The notes below the pieces were generated by a model, which was given only the letters and a program-made list of their open reading frames with translations, had not been told where the DNA came from and did no database searches. From Tausonia pullulans (Eukaryota > Basidiomycota > Tremellomycetes > Cystofilobasidiales > Mrakiaceae), in the NCBI GenBank assembly GCA_951802195.1, contig OX637633.1:682001-746000 (forward strand): a stretch of DNA of 64,000 nucleotides, written 5' to 3'. A program made the translations under genes and the position numbers. This document shows positions 29,978-41,679 of the stretch, one piece after another. Numbering within the stretch: position 1 is the stretch's first letter; the number at the start of each line of letters is the position of its first letter.

Positions 29978-32900
29978 ATGTCGCGTTCACTCGTCAGCAG
30001 CAGACTTTCATAAGGCCCTGCTACTTGCTCAATTGGCTGACACGTTGCCTCACGACAGCCTGAGGACCAGGATATCGACGACCCGCTAGACCCGCCGGAG
30101 GCCATCCCGTCATCGCTCGCCCGACCAGCCTTTCTGGCTCCCTTCGGACCCTCACCTTGGTTCAAGAGCCTCACTTTCACGCTCACGAGGATCCGCAACA
30201 TCAGCAACCGCGATAAGAAGGTTGAAGTCCTCGCGAGCTTCATCAAGAAGTGGAAGATGTACTATGGCCTCGACTTCGTGCGTCCTGACCTGGCCTGCTC
30301 GTTCGCTCTTGTCCGCCCCGCCTGGTCGTTGTCCCCCGCCGTTCACGTGCTATCGCTCTAATATATAGCCTCATATTCCTCGTAGTATCCAGCCATGCGG
30401 TTGTTTATCCCGGATGTGAGTTCGACTTGCTTCTTTGCTCTTGCTTCCTTCACCACCCTAACGATCCACTCCCTCCATTCCTGCGCAGCGCGACAAGGAA
30501 CGAGCGGTTTACGGCATCAAAGAACAGGCTCTCGCCCGCGTCTACTGCGAGATCCTCAACCTCGACCCAAAGACGAGCGATGCTGGAAGAAGGTTGATGG
30601 GATGGAAGCAGCCGACGGGCCAGGATCATGTGAGCGCCATCGCCCCACCTCAAGGTCGACCGCAAATGCTTCCTACTGACTTGGGCCGCTCCACTCACCC
30701 GCAGCGCGTGTCTGGTGACTTTGCGAGGCAAGCGCACCGGTTTTGTGAAATGGAAGCACTCTAACTTCTATGAATCTTTGCTCAGCGTGCTGTACGAGGT
30801 CCTCAAGGACAGGACAGCGGTGTCTGAGACGAAGATCTCTGTGGACGAGGTTAATGATCTGCTCGACCGCCTCTCGCAAGCCAACACTGTGTGAGTATCG
30901 TCCGTTATGTTGCCCTCTCAATACCATTTCTTGAGCTGAACCTTCCCCGCGCCTCCGCACCTAACAGAGAGGCAAGAAAGCCCATCTTTGCGGAATTTCT
31001 CAAGAAACTCGAGGCTCAGGATCACGAGTGAGCCATCCTCCTGCACGCTTGTCGCCACGGCCAGTCTCGCGGCTGAACTCCTGCACCAGATGGCTCGCTC
31101 GCATAATTCTGAAGGGTGAGCGTGTTACTTCCTCTCTTCCCCTTCGCTTGGCCGACACTGATGCCGCCCAATGAATCCAGACCTGAAAATCTCAGTCAGG
31201 GTACATGTCGTCTGTCTTATTACATAGCTAGGCCGCACCTTTGCGCTGACGGCGCCACTGCAGGAAAAGTTCATTCTCGACACCTTTCACCCCGGTATGT
31301 TTGGCGACTTCCTAAGCTCCGAAAACTCGGCCGAGCTGACTTTCTCCTGCATCCTCCTCGCTCCAGACGCCATGGCTCTTTTCAACGTCTGCTCCGATCT
31401 AAAGCGTGTCTGTTACACGCTTCCCGACGTGACCAAGCGGCTTCCCAGCGATGTGAGCCTCAAGTCTGCCCTTGCTCCCTGACGTGCTGTACAACGCTGA
31501 GTCGATTACTTCAACTCCCCAGGAGAGCGCGATCACCCTGGGACGGGCGATCATCCCGATGCTGTCAGCGAGGGCCATTCCAGAGTACGTCGCAACAGAA
31601 GTGCACTCAAGGGCTGGCTGCAGCTGAATCAACTCGACGCCCGCAGCTTTGTTAAGACGGCCAAAATGATGGGCCCGTCCTTTGTGAGTCCACGCCTTCA
31701 CAGGTCAGTTCAAATATTCGCTAAATCAGGCATTCGCTCCGGCAGATCATTGAAGAGAAGATCGACGGAGAGCGCATGCAGATTCACAAGTGCGGCAACG
31801 AGTTCAGATACTGGAGTCGGTGCGTTGTTCGTCTGTTCACTAGTTGTCTGGCTCAAACTAATCTTTTTTTCACCCTCCAGAAAGGGAAAGGACTACACGG
31901 ACCACTACGGACGCTACGTCAACTCCGACAAGGCCTCTCTCACGCCGTGGATCGCCGATCTCTTCCGAGCGGACGTAGCCGAGTAAGTCACAGCAACTGC
32001 AGAGCATTGTTTCTCCGGGCAGGGATTGATTTTGGTCTTATCTTGCAGCTGCATCCTCGAGTGAGTCAGATTTTCCCTTTCAGATATGCAAAGGATTGTC
32101 CGTCTGACCTCTCTACAGCGGCGAGATGTTGGCGTACGATCCCGAAAGCGATCGCTGCCGTACGTGCTACCTTGACTCTCGTACTTGTTGCTTAGTCAGT
32201 GCTAATATAGATCTTGTTCCCGCAGTCCCCTTCGGCTCCCTTAAGACAGCAGCCCTCAGTGCGGCCAATCCTCAGCCTCTGTGCCGCTAGTCCTGCTGCT
32301 AACGATGAAATTGTATAGATGTCGGTGAAGAGGAGGATGCTCCGCACCCTTGCTTCAAAGTCTTCGACATCCTCTTCATCCGCGGCACCGCCAGCGCCAA
32401 GGGTCAGTCTCTCGCCCGGATCCCACTTTGGAGGCGCAAGGTCTTCCTCGAGGGTGGTTTCGACAAGGAGTCCCGGACAACGACAGAGGGGGTTGTCCGC
32501 GAGCAGAAGGGAAGGTGAGTAAGGATCCTTAATGCGGGAAGGCCTGTCCTCTCTGATAGACTTCCGTTCCAGGCTCGAGTTCCCTTACCGCCGCAACGCA
32601 GCTTCGACGGCGGATCACATCCGGCTGGAGCTTGACCGGGTGATGGACATGAAGTGAGCCTGGCGGGCACATTTGGAAGTTACTATTTCTCTAATCTTCT
32701 TTCGTGCCACCCACTCAGGGGTGAGGGTCTCGTGCTGAAGCAGGACGACGGGCTTTATCATTGCGGGGAGCGGGCGCCAGCCTGGACCAAGGTTCGTCTC
32801 ACCTCATCTAGCGGTTTCTTGCCTTAATGCCTTTCTGACCTTGCTCTGAATGCAGATCAAGCCAGATTATTTCGTATGTAGCCTGTCATGTACATGTGAC

Positions 32901-35537
32901 GGTTTTTTAGAAGGCTGATTCTGTCCTACATCAGGACGAGCTGGGTGAGACATTCGACCTCCAAGTCCTCGGTGAGTTTCCGAATCTCTCTCTCACTCTC
33001 GAGACATGCCCTCTGATCAATCATACCTGAGGTTCTAGGAGGCTATTGGGGCACTGGAAGACGAGGTGGACGTGTCAGCTCTGTCTTGCTGGGCTTGAGG
33101 ATCGACGGAGAGAAGGATGCGAACGGCAACGATGTGTGGGTTAGGCGAGCGCTCGTCCTCTCATCTGGTGTGTCTTCCGTTCACCAACATGTTTGCTCTC
33201 AGTTACGTCACGTTCGCCAAGGCGGGAGGAGGCTTTACCCTGAGTGATTTCCAGTACGTTCTCCATCGCAAACCAATTTCGCGGAGTCCGCTGAGGGATG
33301 TCCGTGAGCGCAGATGGATGCGCGACTACCACGAGGACCATTGGATCACGTTCGACCGCAGGAAACCGTTGACTTGGCCTACCTTCATTCGGTTCTCTGA
33401 TCGCGGTGTCGAAGACAAGCGTGAGTCGGCCGAAGAGGTGTGGTTTCGTCGGCCCGTCTAACACGGCCTCACAGCCGATGTCTGGATCAAGCCAGAGCAT
33501 TCGTTCGTCATCGAGGTCAAAGGGTCCGAGATCGTCGAGACCGGTGCGTCGTGTATCTTCCGTGAAGATCGCACCCCTCACCCTGACCTCACGCTCCTCG
33601 ATCAGTCGAGTTCGGCTTGAAACAGACTGTGAGCTTCTGCTGCTGCGTTCTTTTCTTTCACCGCGAACTGACGTCAAATCCATCGTGTAGATTCGGTTTC
33701 CGCGAGTCAAATACATCCGGTCAGAGCCTCAAACTCTAAGCAGAGATATCCTTCCAACCTGATGAGTTCAAGCTGGCCTCTTCAGGTATGATCTCGCGAG
33801 CAAGCAGAAGATGAACGAACGTGAGAACGTGCACACGGAAATCTACGTCAACAAGGAGGGTCTCGCTATCTCCGGTAAGTTTCCCATCTCGTCCGATCCC
33901 CATCCCTCATATGTTAACGTCCTTGTGTCTCTTTGTTCAAACAGAATGGGAGGAGCTGCGCAGCCAGTCGGAACAGCGTCGCTTGGATCACCGCCCGGGA
34001 ATCGATCAAATGTGGGTGTTGCCATGGCTCTAATTCCAAGTACATTTGCTGACCCTCTTTGCGACTGACTTCAAAGGAAGAGGAAGCGAGGCTCGGATGT
34101 CAAGAAAGTGCAGAAAAAGGCCAAGATCCCGGAGTCCTTCCGTGGAGCCAGGTTGGTTTCTGTCTATTGTCCCCACAGACCGAGGCTGTCGCTAAACCTT
34201 CGGCCCCAGAGTCAAAGACGTTGAGCTCGAGAGCCAGATCTTCCAACTCACAACCTTCTGTGAGCTTGGCAATGCAATAGATCCCGCCGTCCAAGATATC
34301 CTGACACGTCAGAACACAGACATCCTCCAGCTGGTCAAGGTCGATGGAGCACCTAAGCCCGTCAAGCAGTACCTTGAGCAGCTTGTTGTTGAGCACGGGG
34401 GAGACTTTACGCAGAAGGCTGACCTCAACGAGGATGCGCTCGAGGAGGGCCGCGCGCTTTTCATCGTCGCCTCTGAGCTTCGTGAGTCTTTTTGTCCTTT
34501 CATCTTGTCTTAGTGGGACCGCTCATTTAACCGATGCCTTGTAGACCTCCGCACAAACGCGCACGTCAAGAAGGCCGCGTTTGACATCGTCACGCCGGAG
34601 TGGATCGTCGACAGCATTGCTCAGGGGAGAGCACTCCCGCTCTTCGAAAAGTCGTGACGTTGTTCCTACTGTCCTGATTCGCCGCAAAACATTCTGCTGA
34701 CAATTCGAATTCAGGTACCTGCTGTTCGCTACGGAACGGACCAAGGCCGACGCTGCGTACCTTGCCGATCCCGACACCTTCGTCGACTCCGAGGATGAGA
34801 GCGACTACAGTGGCGACGAAGGCGGAAATGACTTCCATGTCGGACTCGGAGACGACGATGAGGACAGCGGTGACTCGGGACTGGACACCGCCACTGATGG
34901 CTATAAAGTTAATCTCTTTGCCTCACTGGAGGTTGGAAGAGTTGCTCACGCGTTGGTTGTCTGGGCATCACAGGACGAGGACGAAGGCATCTCCGACTTT
35001 CCAACCGTTAAGTCGCGCCAGCCTCGTGCCAAGTCCCTTGTCTCTCGATTTCGCTAACGCAGCTTTCTATACAGGCTTCGCTTCCTCCCCGCCTCGGTGG
35101 TACAACGGGCCAGATAAATTATAACCAGAACTTGATCTTCCAGCCCCTGTAAGCCGGCCTCGTCGCGCCGTCGCCCTTTTTTTTTTTTCATGCCCTAACG
35201 ATTCTCTGCTTCCTCTCAAGTGTCATCTACCTCGACACGCCCGACAACTCCGCTGAGAACCTGCTTGAAGACCCGGACCTCGACGACATCGTCATTACCG
35301 AGTGAATAGCACTGAATCTGGTCCTCCTCTCGAGGTCAAGTGGCGGCCTCTGAGACTTCTCCCCTCCTTGTTTTTTTGTTTTTTTTGCCAGGCTCAAGTT
35401 GTGCCGCGCTTCCATCGAGGCGCAGGGCGGAGTCGTCACCGACCGCCTCGATGATCCGAAGCTCACCCACGTCGTATTGGCCACCGACGACGGAGAGAGG
35501 TTCGGGGGCATCTCAAGGCGGACCAGCAAGTAAGTGC

Positions 35538-35600
<63 letters not shown>

Positions 35601-35888
35601 TCCGGCGCAGGAGAGATGATTTGCCGACGAACTTGATTTCCTGCTCCAGGCCCTACCGACGCCGTCAGTAGTCATCGCTCCTTTCGAAGAACGACCGCAT
35701 CACTGAGCTCCGTTTCTCTCCTCTAACAGAGATCGTCTCGCTCAAGTGGGTGAAGGAATGCCTGAGACAGGAGACATTGGTGAAGGCGATATCCTGGCTT
35801 GCCCCCCTCCCCTCCGACGCTAGTCACTCAGCTGCTGACGTTGTGCGCTGGATTGGTGGTGATCTAGCTGGCGGAGAGCGGTGAGTGA
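29978..35888 (+). CDS. LIG4: DNA ligase IV (NHEJ ligase), many exons
   Basis: This nuclear ATP-dependent ligase seals double-strand breaks in non-homologous end joining, with an XRCC4/Lif1 partner. The model starts with a 15-base exon (29978-29992, MSRSL) spliced to 30059-30277 (PEDQDIDDP...). The N-terminal DNA-binding domain includes YPAMRLFIPD and RDKERAVYGIKEQALARVYC. Catalytic motif I is EEKIDGERMQ, with the lysine as AMP acceptor; DGEMLAYD, GEGLVLK (motif IV) and KIKPDY (motif V) follow. Two BRCT domains flank an acidic linker: the first includes DIVTPEWIVDSI, the second DRLDDPKLTHVVL and IVSLKWVKECLRQ. The last exon probably reads LAESGE with stop at 35886-35888 after a GTGAAG...GATCTAG intron; without that splice the protein would continue further. 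One intron (30728-30785) is GC-AG. Confidence 0.93.
35541..35596. repeat. (TC)28 microsatellite in a DNA ligase IV intron
   Basis: About 28 perfect TC units follow the GTAAGT donor of the exon ending ...SRRTSK. The pyrimidine tract lies between donor and the likely acceptor near 35650. Confidence 0.95.
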
Positions 35889-36327
35889 CAGTGGCCCCAT
35901 CCAAGACGCGCGCTGCTTGATCATCTGACGGTCTTCCACGCTTCTTCTTCTAGGTTACCGACCTTGATGAACCGCGAGATTAGCCTCGCAGGCTTGCTTG
36001 CATCGATGACCACATGGACTTCTTCTCTATCTTCGCTTTCTCCGCGACACTCTTTCCGACGTAACAGTCACGAGGTGGGCGGAGGCAGAAAGTGCAGATA
36101 GACAGAAGGCAGCGCGGGGGGTATAATGATCGAAAAGAGGAAAGGCCTAAAGATGAAGAGAGACGGTGAGAACGCAAACGAAAAAGGAGGCCCTTGTGGA
36201 GTGCCCAAATGGCTAAGGGGAGAGAGAGAAAGAAAGGTTATTCGCAAGTCAGACGTGAATAGGAAAAAGTATCAAAGTGTGGAGCTGTGAGCGAGACAAG
36301 AGCGGAAGGAGGAACAAGGGGCAGGGA

Positions 36328-39300
36328 TCAAGCTAAAGGCGTGCCCGGCGTCTTTGGCGAGGGACAGATCTCCCCGAGGTTGGTAGCGACGGAGGCTGCG
36401 TCAAGACGGAGAGCTTGATTCGCGATCCGGCCGCCAAAATCAGGGGCCGTCCAGGAGTGGTCACCGCCGCCACCGGTAAGACCTTCAAGGCCGGCTTTGG
36501 ACATACGGCGCCGGGGCGATAGAGTAGTTTCGTCGACGGAGGGTCTGGGGAGGGTTGCACCGTCAGCATCGAGACGGAAGACGGAGAATCAGGAGAATAT
36601 AAGTAAAACTGACCGCTGACGGTGGAGAAAGTGGCCGTTCTTCCGGACCTCCAGCTCGTCGGCGCCAAATCCGACCGATCGATTCGGCGGCGTGGACCCA
36701 AAGGCGACAGGTCTTGCCATCGCCGGGTCCTCGTCGGCCACGAGACCGGACGTCGTTGTCCAAGAAGGAGGGAGGCTCTCGCGACCTTGACCGAGGGCGG
36801 GGCGCTCACGTTCCTCTAGAGGCTGACCGGCACTCGTGGGCCTGCCAAGAACGTTTTCCTCGAACGTCTGAAAAGGTAGAAAATGGCGCTGGGTTAAGAA
36901 AAGCTTTGTGAAAAATGTCAGGTGGAAGGGATCCGACTAACGAGTAGCTCAGACATGAAGCCGATGTTGGGCGAGATGCCCTTCCTTCGCTCGAGGACGT
37001 AGGCGTAGGCCTTATTCAGTGCCCATCGATGCGAGTGGATGAGGTACGCGAGAACGACTGTGACAGAGCGCGACTTGCCCGCCCGGCAATGGACGTAAGT
37101 TGGGGCAGAGTGCAGCCGCGCGTCATCTGGAGGTGAGTAGGCGTCAGTGAATGATTTGATGGGAGACACAGCAGATTGGAGCGACGAGACTAACCGAGAA
37201 AGGCGCACGCCTCTTGGAGACCTTTGGCGACACCCATTTCGTCGACGGAGTCTCGAATCCCGATCTTCTTGTACATGTCGAAGCTCGTCTCCATCCCAAG
37301 CTCATCGTCGCACTCGACGGCCATATTGAGGACACGTTCGATGCCGAGCATCTTGAGCTGCGCGATCTCGTCGGGCGTTGAGGGGTCGGGCCCAAGGTAA
37401 AGAAAGCCAGGGAGGACAGTCGAGACGACAAATATGCCCGACCCCGTCGAGTCCTGCGGAGACGACGACGACGAGGCCGAGGACGGAGGTGAGTAGTCTA
37501 AGGATTTGATGTGCTGAAGAGGGGAAGTTGTCGCATCGCCAGGGAAATGCGAGGTGAACGAGGTTGCGGACGACTGCGATCGACTCGGGGGCCAGGGCCG
37601 AGAGACGTCGCTGTCTGCCGAGAAGGAGAGCGAGGGCGTCCGAGGCGGAGGATGAGAGGGAGAGTAGAGACTCCGTCCAAAAGACGATGACAGATGCGGG
37701 TTACTCGGCTCCGACGCTTGCCGCCCCAGGGTCCGGTGGCGAGCGTCGCCGAGTCGCTCGCCAACATCAGTCGAGATGAGGAGACCAGGGCCAACCCTCC
37801 TCGTTGGCAGGCCTCCGGATGCGTTCGGCAGTGAGCCTTGCCTGCGGGGCGGTGTTGGGCCGGAGACGGTGCGGAGACTAAGCTTGGGTGGCCGGACCTT
37901 CATCGAGGGCTTGGAGGAGAGGTCGCTGGTGCCGTCGGCGGGAACGATGGAGGAGGCGGACGAGGTGGTGGCTCGGCGCTTGGAGGGGGAGGTGTTTAGT
38001 GAGAGGAGAGGAGGAGTGGAACGAAGTGGAGGCGAGCGTTGGAGGAAGAGGGACGACGAGGCGGAGGTGGAGGACGTCGCTGACAGGGATGGAGAGAGCT
38101 GTGCCGGGAACTGCTGGGATGCGGCGATGGCTGAGGGGGAGAGGAGGGGTTTGATGGTGTGGGCCAAGCCCGGGGAGAGGGTGAGAGGAGAGCCTTGAGA
38201 GGGGAAGGTGAAGGAACGAGGCGGAAGAAGGAGGGAGGGAGCGGTCGCGACGGTGATCAGAGAAGCGCTTCGCGTTGAGTTGGCCTGCGGACGCGCTGAG
38301 CCGGTGACAGACTCCAAGTGCCGCGTTTCCTCGACGGCCTCCGGGCCCGTCTCGACAAAAGCGGTGTCCAGGCCCCCGAGGGCATAAGTGGCATCGTCGA
38401 CGAAGAAGGCGTGGCCGTGATGCCGTCTCGTGGCCGATCGTAAGAGACTCTCGACGAGGTCGCGAAGCGCACTGGCCGCTCCCGGAGTCGACGCGCCATC
38501 CGCGAGGACGACCACGTCCTGCAACGAGTCTATGAGCCCGTCCTCCTCTGACGAGACCGCCGCAAAGAAGCGTTCGGTCGACTTCGGACTGCTTGCGAAC
38601 CAGCCGAGGGCCGTCCAGCTGAGGGCGGGGCCGGGGCTAGGGCCGGAACCTGCCGACAGGCGCTTGAGGATGAGCGTCGGAAGCAACATGCCAACCGACC
38701 CCCGGACTCGCTTCTCCGCGAACGACGCAGCCGACCGCAAGTCGAGCACGAGAGGGGGCGACTGGTGACGCGTCGTGAGCAGGCCGGCGAAGGACGACGG
38801 CGAGAGCGCACCAGCAGCAACGGCAGCCACGGAGGTCGCCGAGGAAGACGATGGTTCCTCGCTCACGGCCTGCTGGAGACGCCTTGGCCGCCAGCCGTGG
38901 TCCATGGTCCTCCCTGCGCCCTCAAGGGCAGTGACCGGAGATTCGACGTCCTCAAGACTACAAACGAGCCTGCCCCCGGCCCAGGCGAGCGGCCGCTGTC
39001 GAAGGTTGTCGCCAACCGCGAGACTGAGCTTTTCGAGCTTGGCCTCAGTCATATCGGACGCGTCCGAGGAAGACTGGGAGGAAGAGGCCGTCGTGGGCGT
39101 TGGTGGAAGGCCGAGCGAGCGGCTAGCATGGGCAAGGCTCGCTGACGGATGCGGCGACGTGAGCGGAGGGGGAGGCGGCGCCCTCCGGAAGGACGCCGCC
39201 GGGAACGACGACGGCGCTGGGGCGAGGGCGGCGGTGGCCATGTCGGGTGAGGAAGCTGGGGAGGAGTGGAGCGTGGGGGCAACGTCCCGCTTCGAGGACA

Positions 39301-39466
39301 AAGAGGGGAGAGAGAAGCCGACCTCCCTGCTGGTGTCAGCGGAGATGTTGGTCGGTCTAGGTGGCGACGAGAGGATGTCGTCGCTCGAAGAGGCAACGGC
39401 TCGAAAGGCCTCGGATCTGGAGGCAAAGGAAGGGGGGCTCGCCGCGGCCGAATGGCTCGGTGACAT
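36328..39466 (-). CDS. Dual-specificity phosphatase with rhodanese-like domain (MAPK phosphatase type), 975 aa
   Basis: The predicted role is removal of phosphate from both Thr and Tyr of a MAP kinase, as in fungal Msg5/Pmp1 and animal MKPs. Exons on the minus strand are 37195-39466, 36942-37126, 36614-36867 and 36328-36544; phases join. I chose the ATG at 39466 (MSPSHSAAAS); the frame is open upstream but without an ATG. Residues 1-220 are Ser/Pro rich, 222-390 resemble a rhodanese/CDC25-like fold (SPPLVLDLRSAASF), 400-700 are disordered, and 700-850 form the phosphatase domain beginning VLPGFLYLGP. The active-site loop is VHCRAGKSRS with the nucleophile at Cys771; the likely general acid is in IGIRDSVDE. 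The last 150 residues are low in complexity. It is much longer than typical MKPs because of the linker. Confidence 0.88.
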
Positions 39467-40033
39467 GGGACGCAGCAGGGCTAGGCTGTGTGTGACGAAC
39501 GGGGCATTTGAGGGGAGGGGCAGGAACGGGAAAGAGGGAGGGAAGTGAGGCGGTGTTCGAAGTCGGCGCAGGGCGTCAGTCAGAGCAGGCGAGCGCCGCA
39601 CTGCCGAGGCGGAAGCAGCGTGCAAGGACGGACAGCGTTGGAGTCTCTGGAAGCACCCTTCAGGCGGCCCGCTGCATGCCCTGGCGAGGGGAGAGCGGAG
39701 CGGAGGTGGCCACGACGCGAGGCAGAGAGGGCAGCGAGGAGAAGAGGTCGGGGAAGCAGGGAGGGGGAAAGAGGGGGGTGAGTTGGTGGTCGAGGGCGGA
39801 GGCTTTTAGTCTGGTTCGCCCGGTTAGACACCCGTTCGTTACAACCCTCAACGCGGACGGGGGGCAGGAGTCCCCTTGAAAGCTTGCTCTCATGCTCTCT
39901 CGTGGCTCGGACACGCTGGTTCGGGCTCTCCAGCTAGCTCTCTGGGACCATTCCTGTCACGCTTTCGCCGTCCCCACTGCCTGCTACTGCCCAAGAGCCC
40001 CGGGGAGCAGCACCAGCACATCATGCAAAGTCA
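39467..40033. other. Intergenic stretch between two minus-strand genes
   Basis: This is the 5' flank of the phosphatase gene and the 3' flank of the LIM gene. Open stretches here have no ATG or family match. Confidence 0.5.
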
Positions 40034-41275
40034 TCATCGAAGCACAAAGCCTGCGCCGCCGGACTGGGAGTGGCATTTCCCGCAGAGGATCTGCCAAGGC
40101 AAGACCAGGAGGGGGAGGCCCACCCCTGACAAGGTCAGTATATTGATTGCGCGGGCGCACGCGTCTTTGTAGTTCAAGCGTGAATGAAATAGGAGATGAG
40201 TGAGGAAGCGACGCACATGACCATCGTGCTCCAGCACTTTGGATTGCGTCAGGGCGTTCTTGCAGGCCGAGCATCGCAAGCAGGCCTTATGCCATCTGGA
40301 GGATGGGGTGTTGCGATCAGGGGGTCAGGCGCCGTGTGGATCGAGTGACAACGGGCACAACGCATGTGCGAGGCGCCTCGCTTCTCTCGTGAGAAAGCCA
40401 AGGACGTACTTGCGATCAAGTGCAATGACCTGGAGAATCGATTATCATCAGCGCGAGAAACGAAACCAGAGAAGAAGGAAGGACACATGCACACCTGCTC
40501 AGCGAAGTAAACCGGGTTCTCGCAAGCCGGGCATCGAGGCGTCACAGATTCGGCTTTCCATACGCCTGCCCCCCGTCCACCTCCAACAGCCAGACTCGAC
40601 GCGCTTCGCACTCCCACGGGCGCGATGCTGACCCTCGCAGGGCTGCTCGGCGGATGCGAGATCCCCGCCGAGCTACGGCTGCTGCCGGCCAGCCCCGGCG
40701 TCAACGTCGACCGCGGGCTGAAAGACGGCTTGGGCGTCGTCGGGAGGCTCGGTTTGGGAAGATACGTCGTTGACGGTGGAGGAGGGCGGTCTGGCTGGGT
40801 TGGAGAGACCGGTGGAGGAACGTAGTGGTTATGCGAGCGGAGGTCGCGTGTGCTGGAAGGACGGAGTGTGTGGGTGAGCAACAGAGAGATAAGCGAGAAA
40901 ACCGAAGAGAAGGGAGTAGGACATACCCGAATAGCTTTGTGTGACACGGCTTGCAGTATGGCTGAGAGGGGGACTCATTAGATCAGCAAGGAAGGAAGGG
41001 CAGGACGGCATGGAGAAGGCGAGCCGGACGCGTCGACGCGCACCTCCTCGTCATGCTCGACCAGGTTTGAGTCGAGTCTCTTGTTGCAGTGCTTGCATTT
41101 GAGACAGGCCTTGTGGTAGACCTGGAGGTCATCCGCCGTGTCCGTGAGTCAGCGACGTCGCCCGTCTCCCAATTGTGCCGAAACATCGAGCACAGCACGA
41201 TCGCACCTTGCGGCCGGGCCCGACTGTCTGCTCGGCGGCGTAGACCGCCGTGAAGCAGCGGGAACAGACAACCAT
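40034..41275 (-). CDS. Protein with two LIM domains (multi-exon)
   Basis: LIM domains bind two zinc ions and mediate protein contacts, often at the actin cytoskeleton. From the ATG at 41275 the minus strand reads MVVCSRCFTAVYAAEQ, VYHKACLKCKHCNKRLDSNL and YCKPCHTKLFG over three exons, giving the first LIM domain. A Pro/Ser-rich linker follows (about 40560-40850). The second domain is built from CPACENPVYFAEQVIALDRK, then CLRCSACKNALTQSKVLEHDG and finally ILCGKCHSQSGGAGFVLR with stop at 40034. Donors such as GTGCGA and GTATGT are visible. The layout, two LIM domains with a linker, resembles CRP/CSRP-type proteins, but the short tail and linker give no clear orthology. Confidence 0.85.
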
Positions 41276-41679
41276 AGGCAGGGGAATTTAATGCGTAGGT
41301 AGGGGACCAAGGAGAGCAAGAGAGGGGGAAGAAGGCGGTGAGGTAAGGTAAGGGCAGGTGAGGCGAAGGTGGTTGTCGGAAAGGGGGAAAGGAAAGCAGG
41401 CCGTGCTCCCACTGACGGAAGCTGTCCTCGAAGGTGACGTGTTGAACGGAGGCCGGGCGTCGCCGGGCGGTTGCTTGATCAGGATCTGTCGCTTCTCAGA
41501 TTTGAGGAGTATCGGGCCAGGAAGTGAAGTACAGGGCCAACTGATGGTGAGGCGAGAAAGATCGAGAGTGGCGGCTGTTATACGTGCACGCGCAACAACG
41601 AAACAAGTCCGAGAATTCTGAGCAAACACATGAAAATACAGCACGTCGTCGACGGCAAGATAAACTCCCCTTCTCTCAA

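Noticed and set aside
38775-39548. A 257-codon plus-strand frame opposite the phosphatase
   Set aside because: It lies antisense to the low-complexity part of the rhodanese-DUSP exon and has no recognisable domain.
40249-40947. A 232-codon minus-strand frame starting upstream of the second LIM domain
   Set aside because: Part is real LIM-gene exon (the Pro-rich linker and CPACENPVY) but the frame as a whole reads through introns; it was merged into the two-LIM model.
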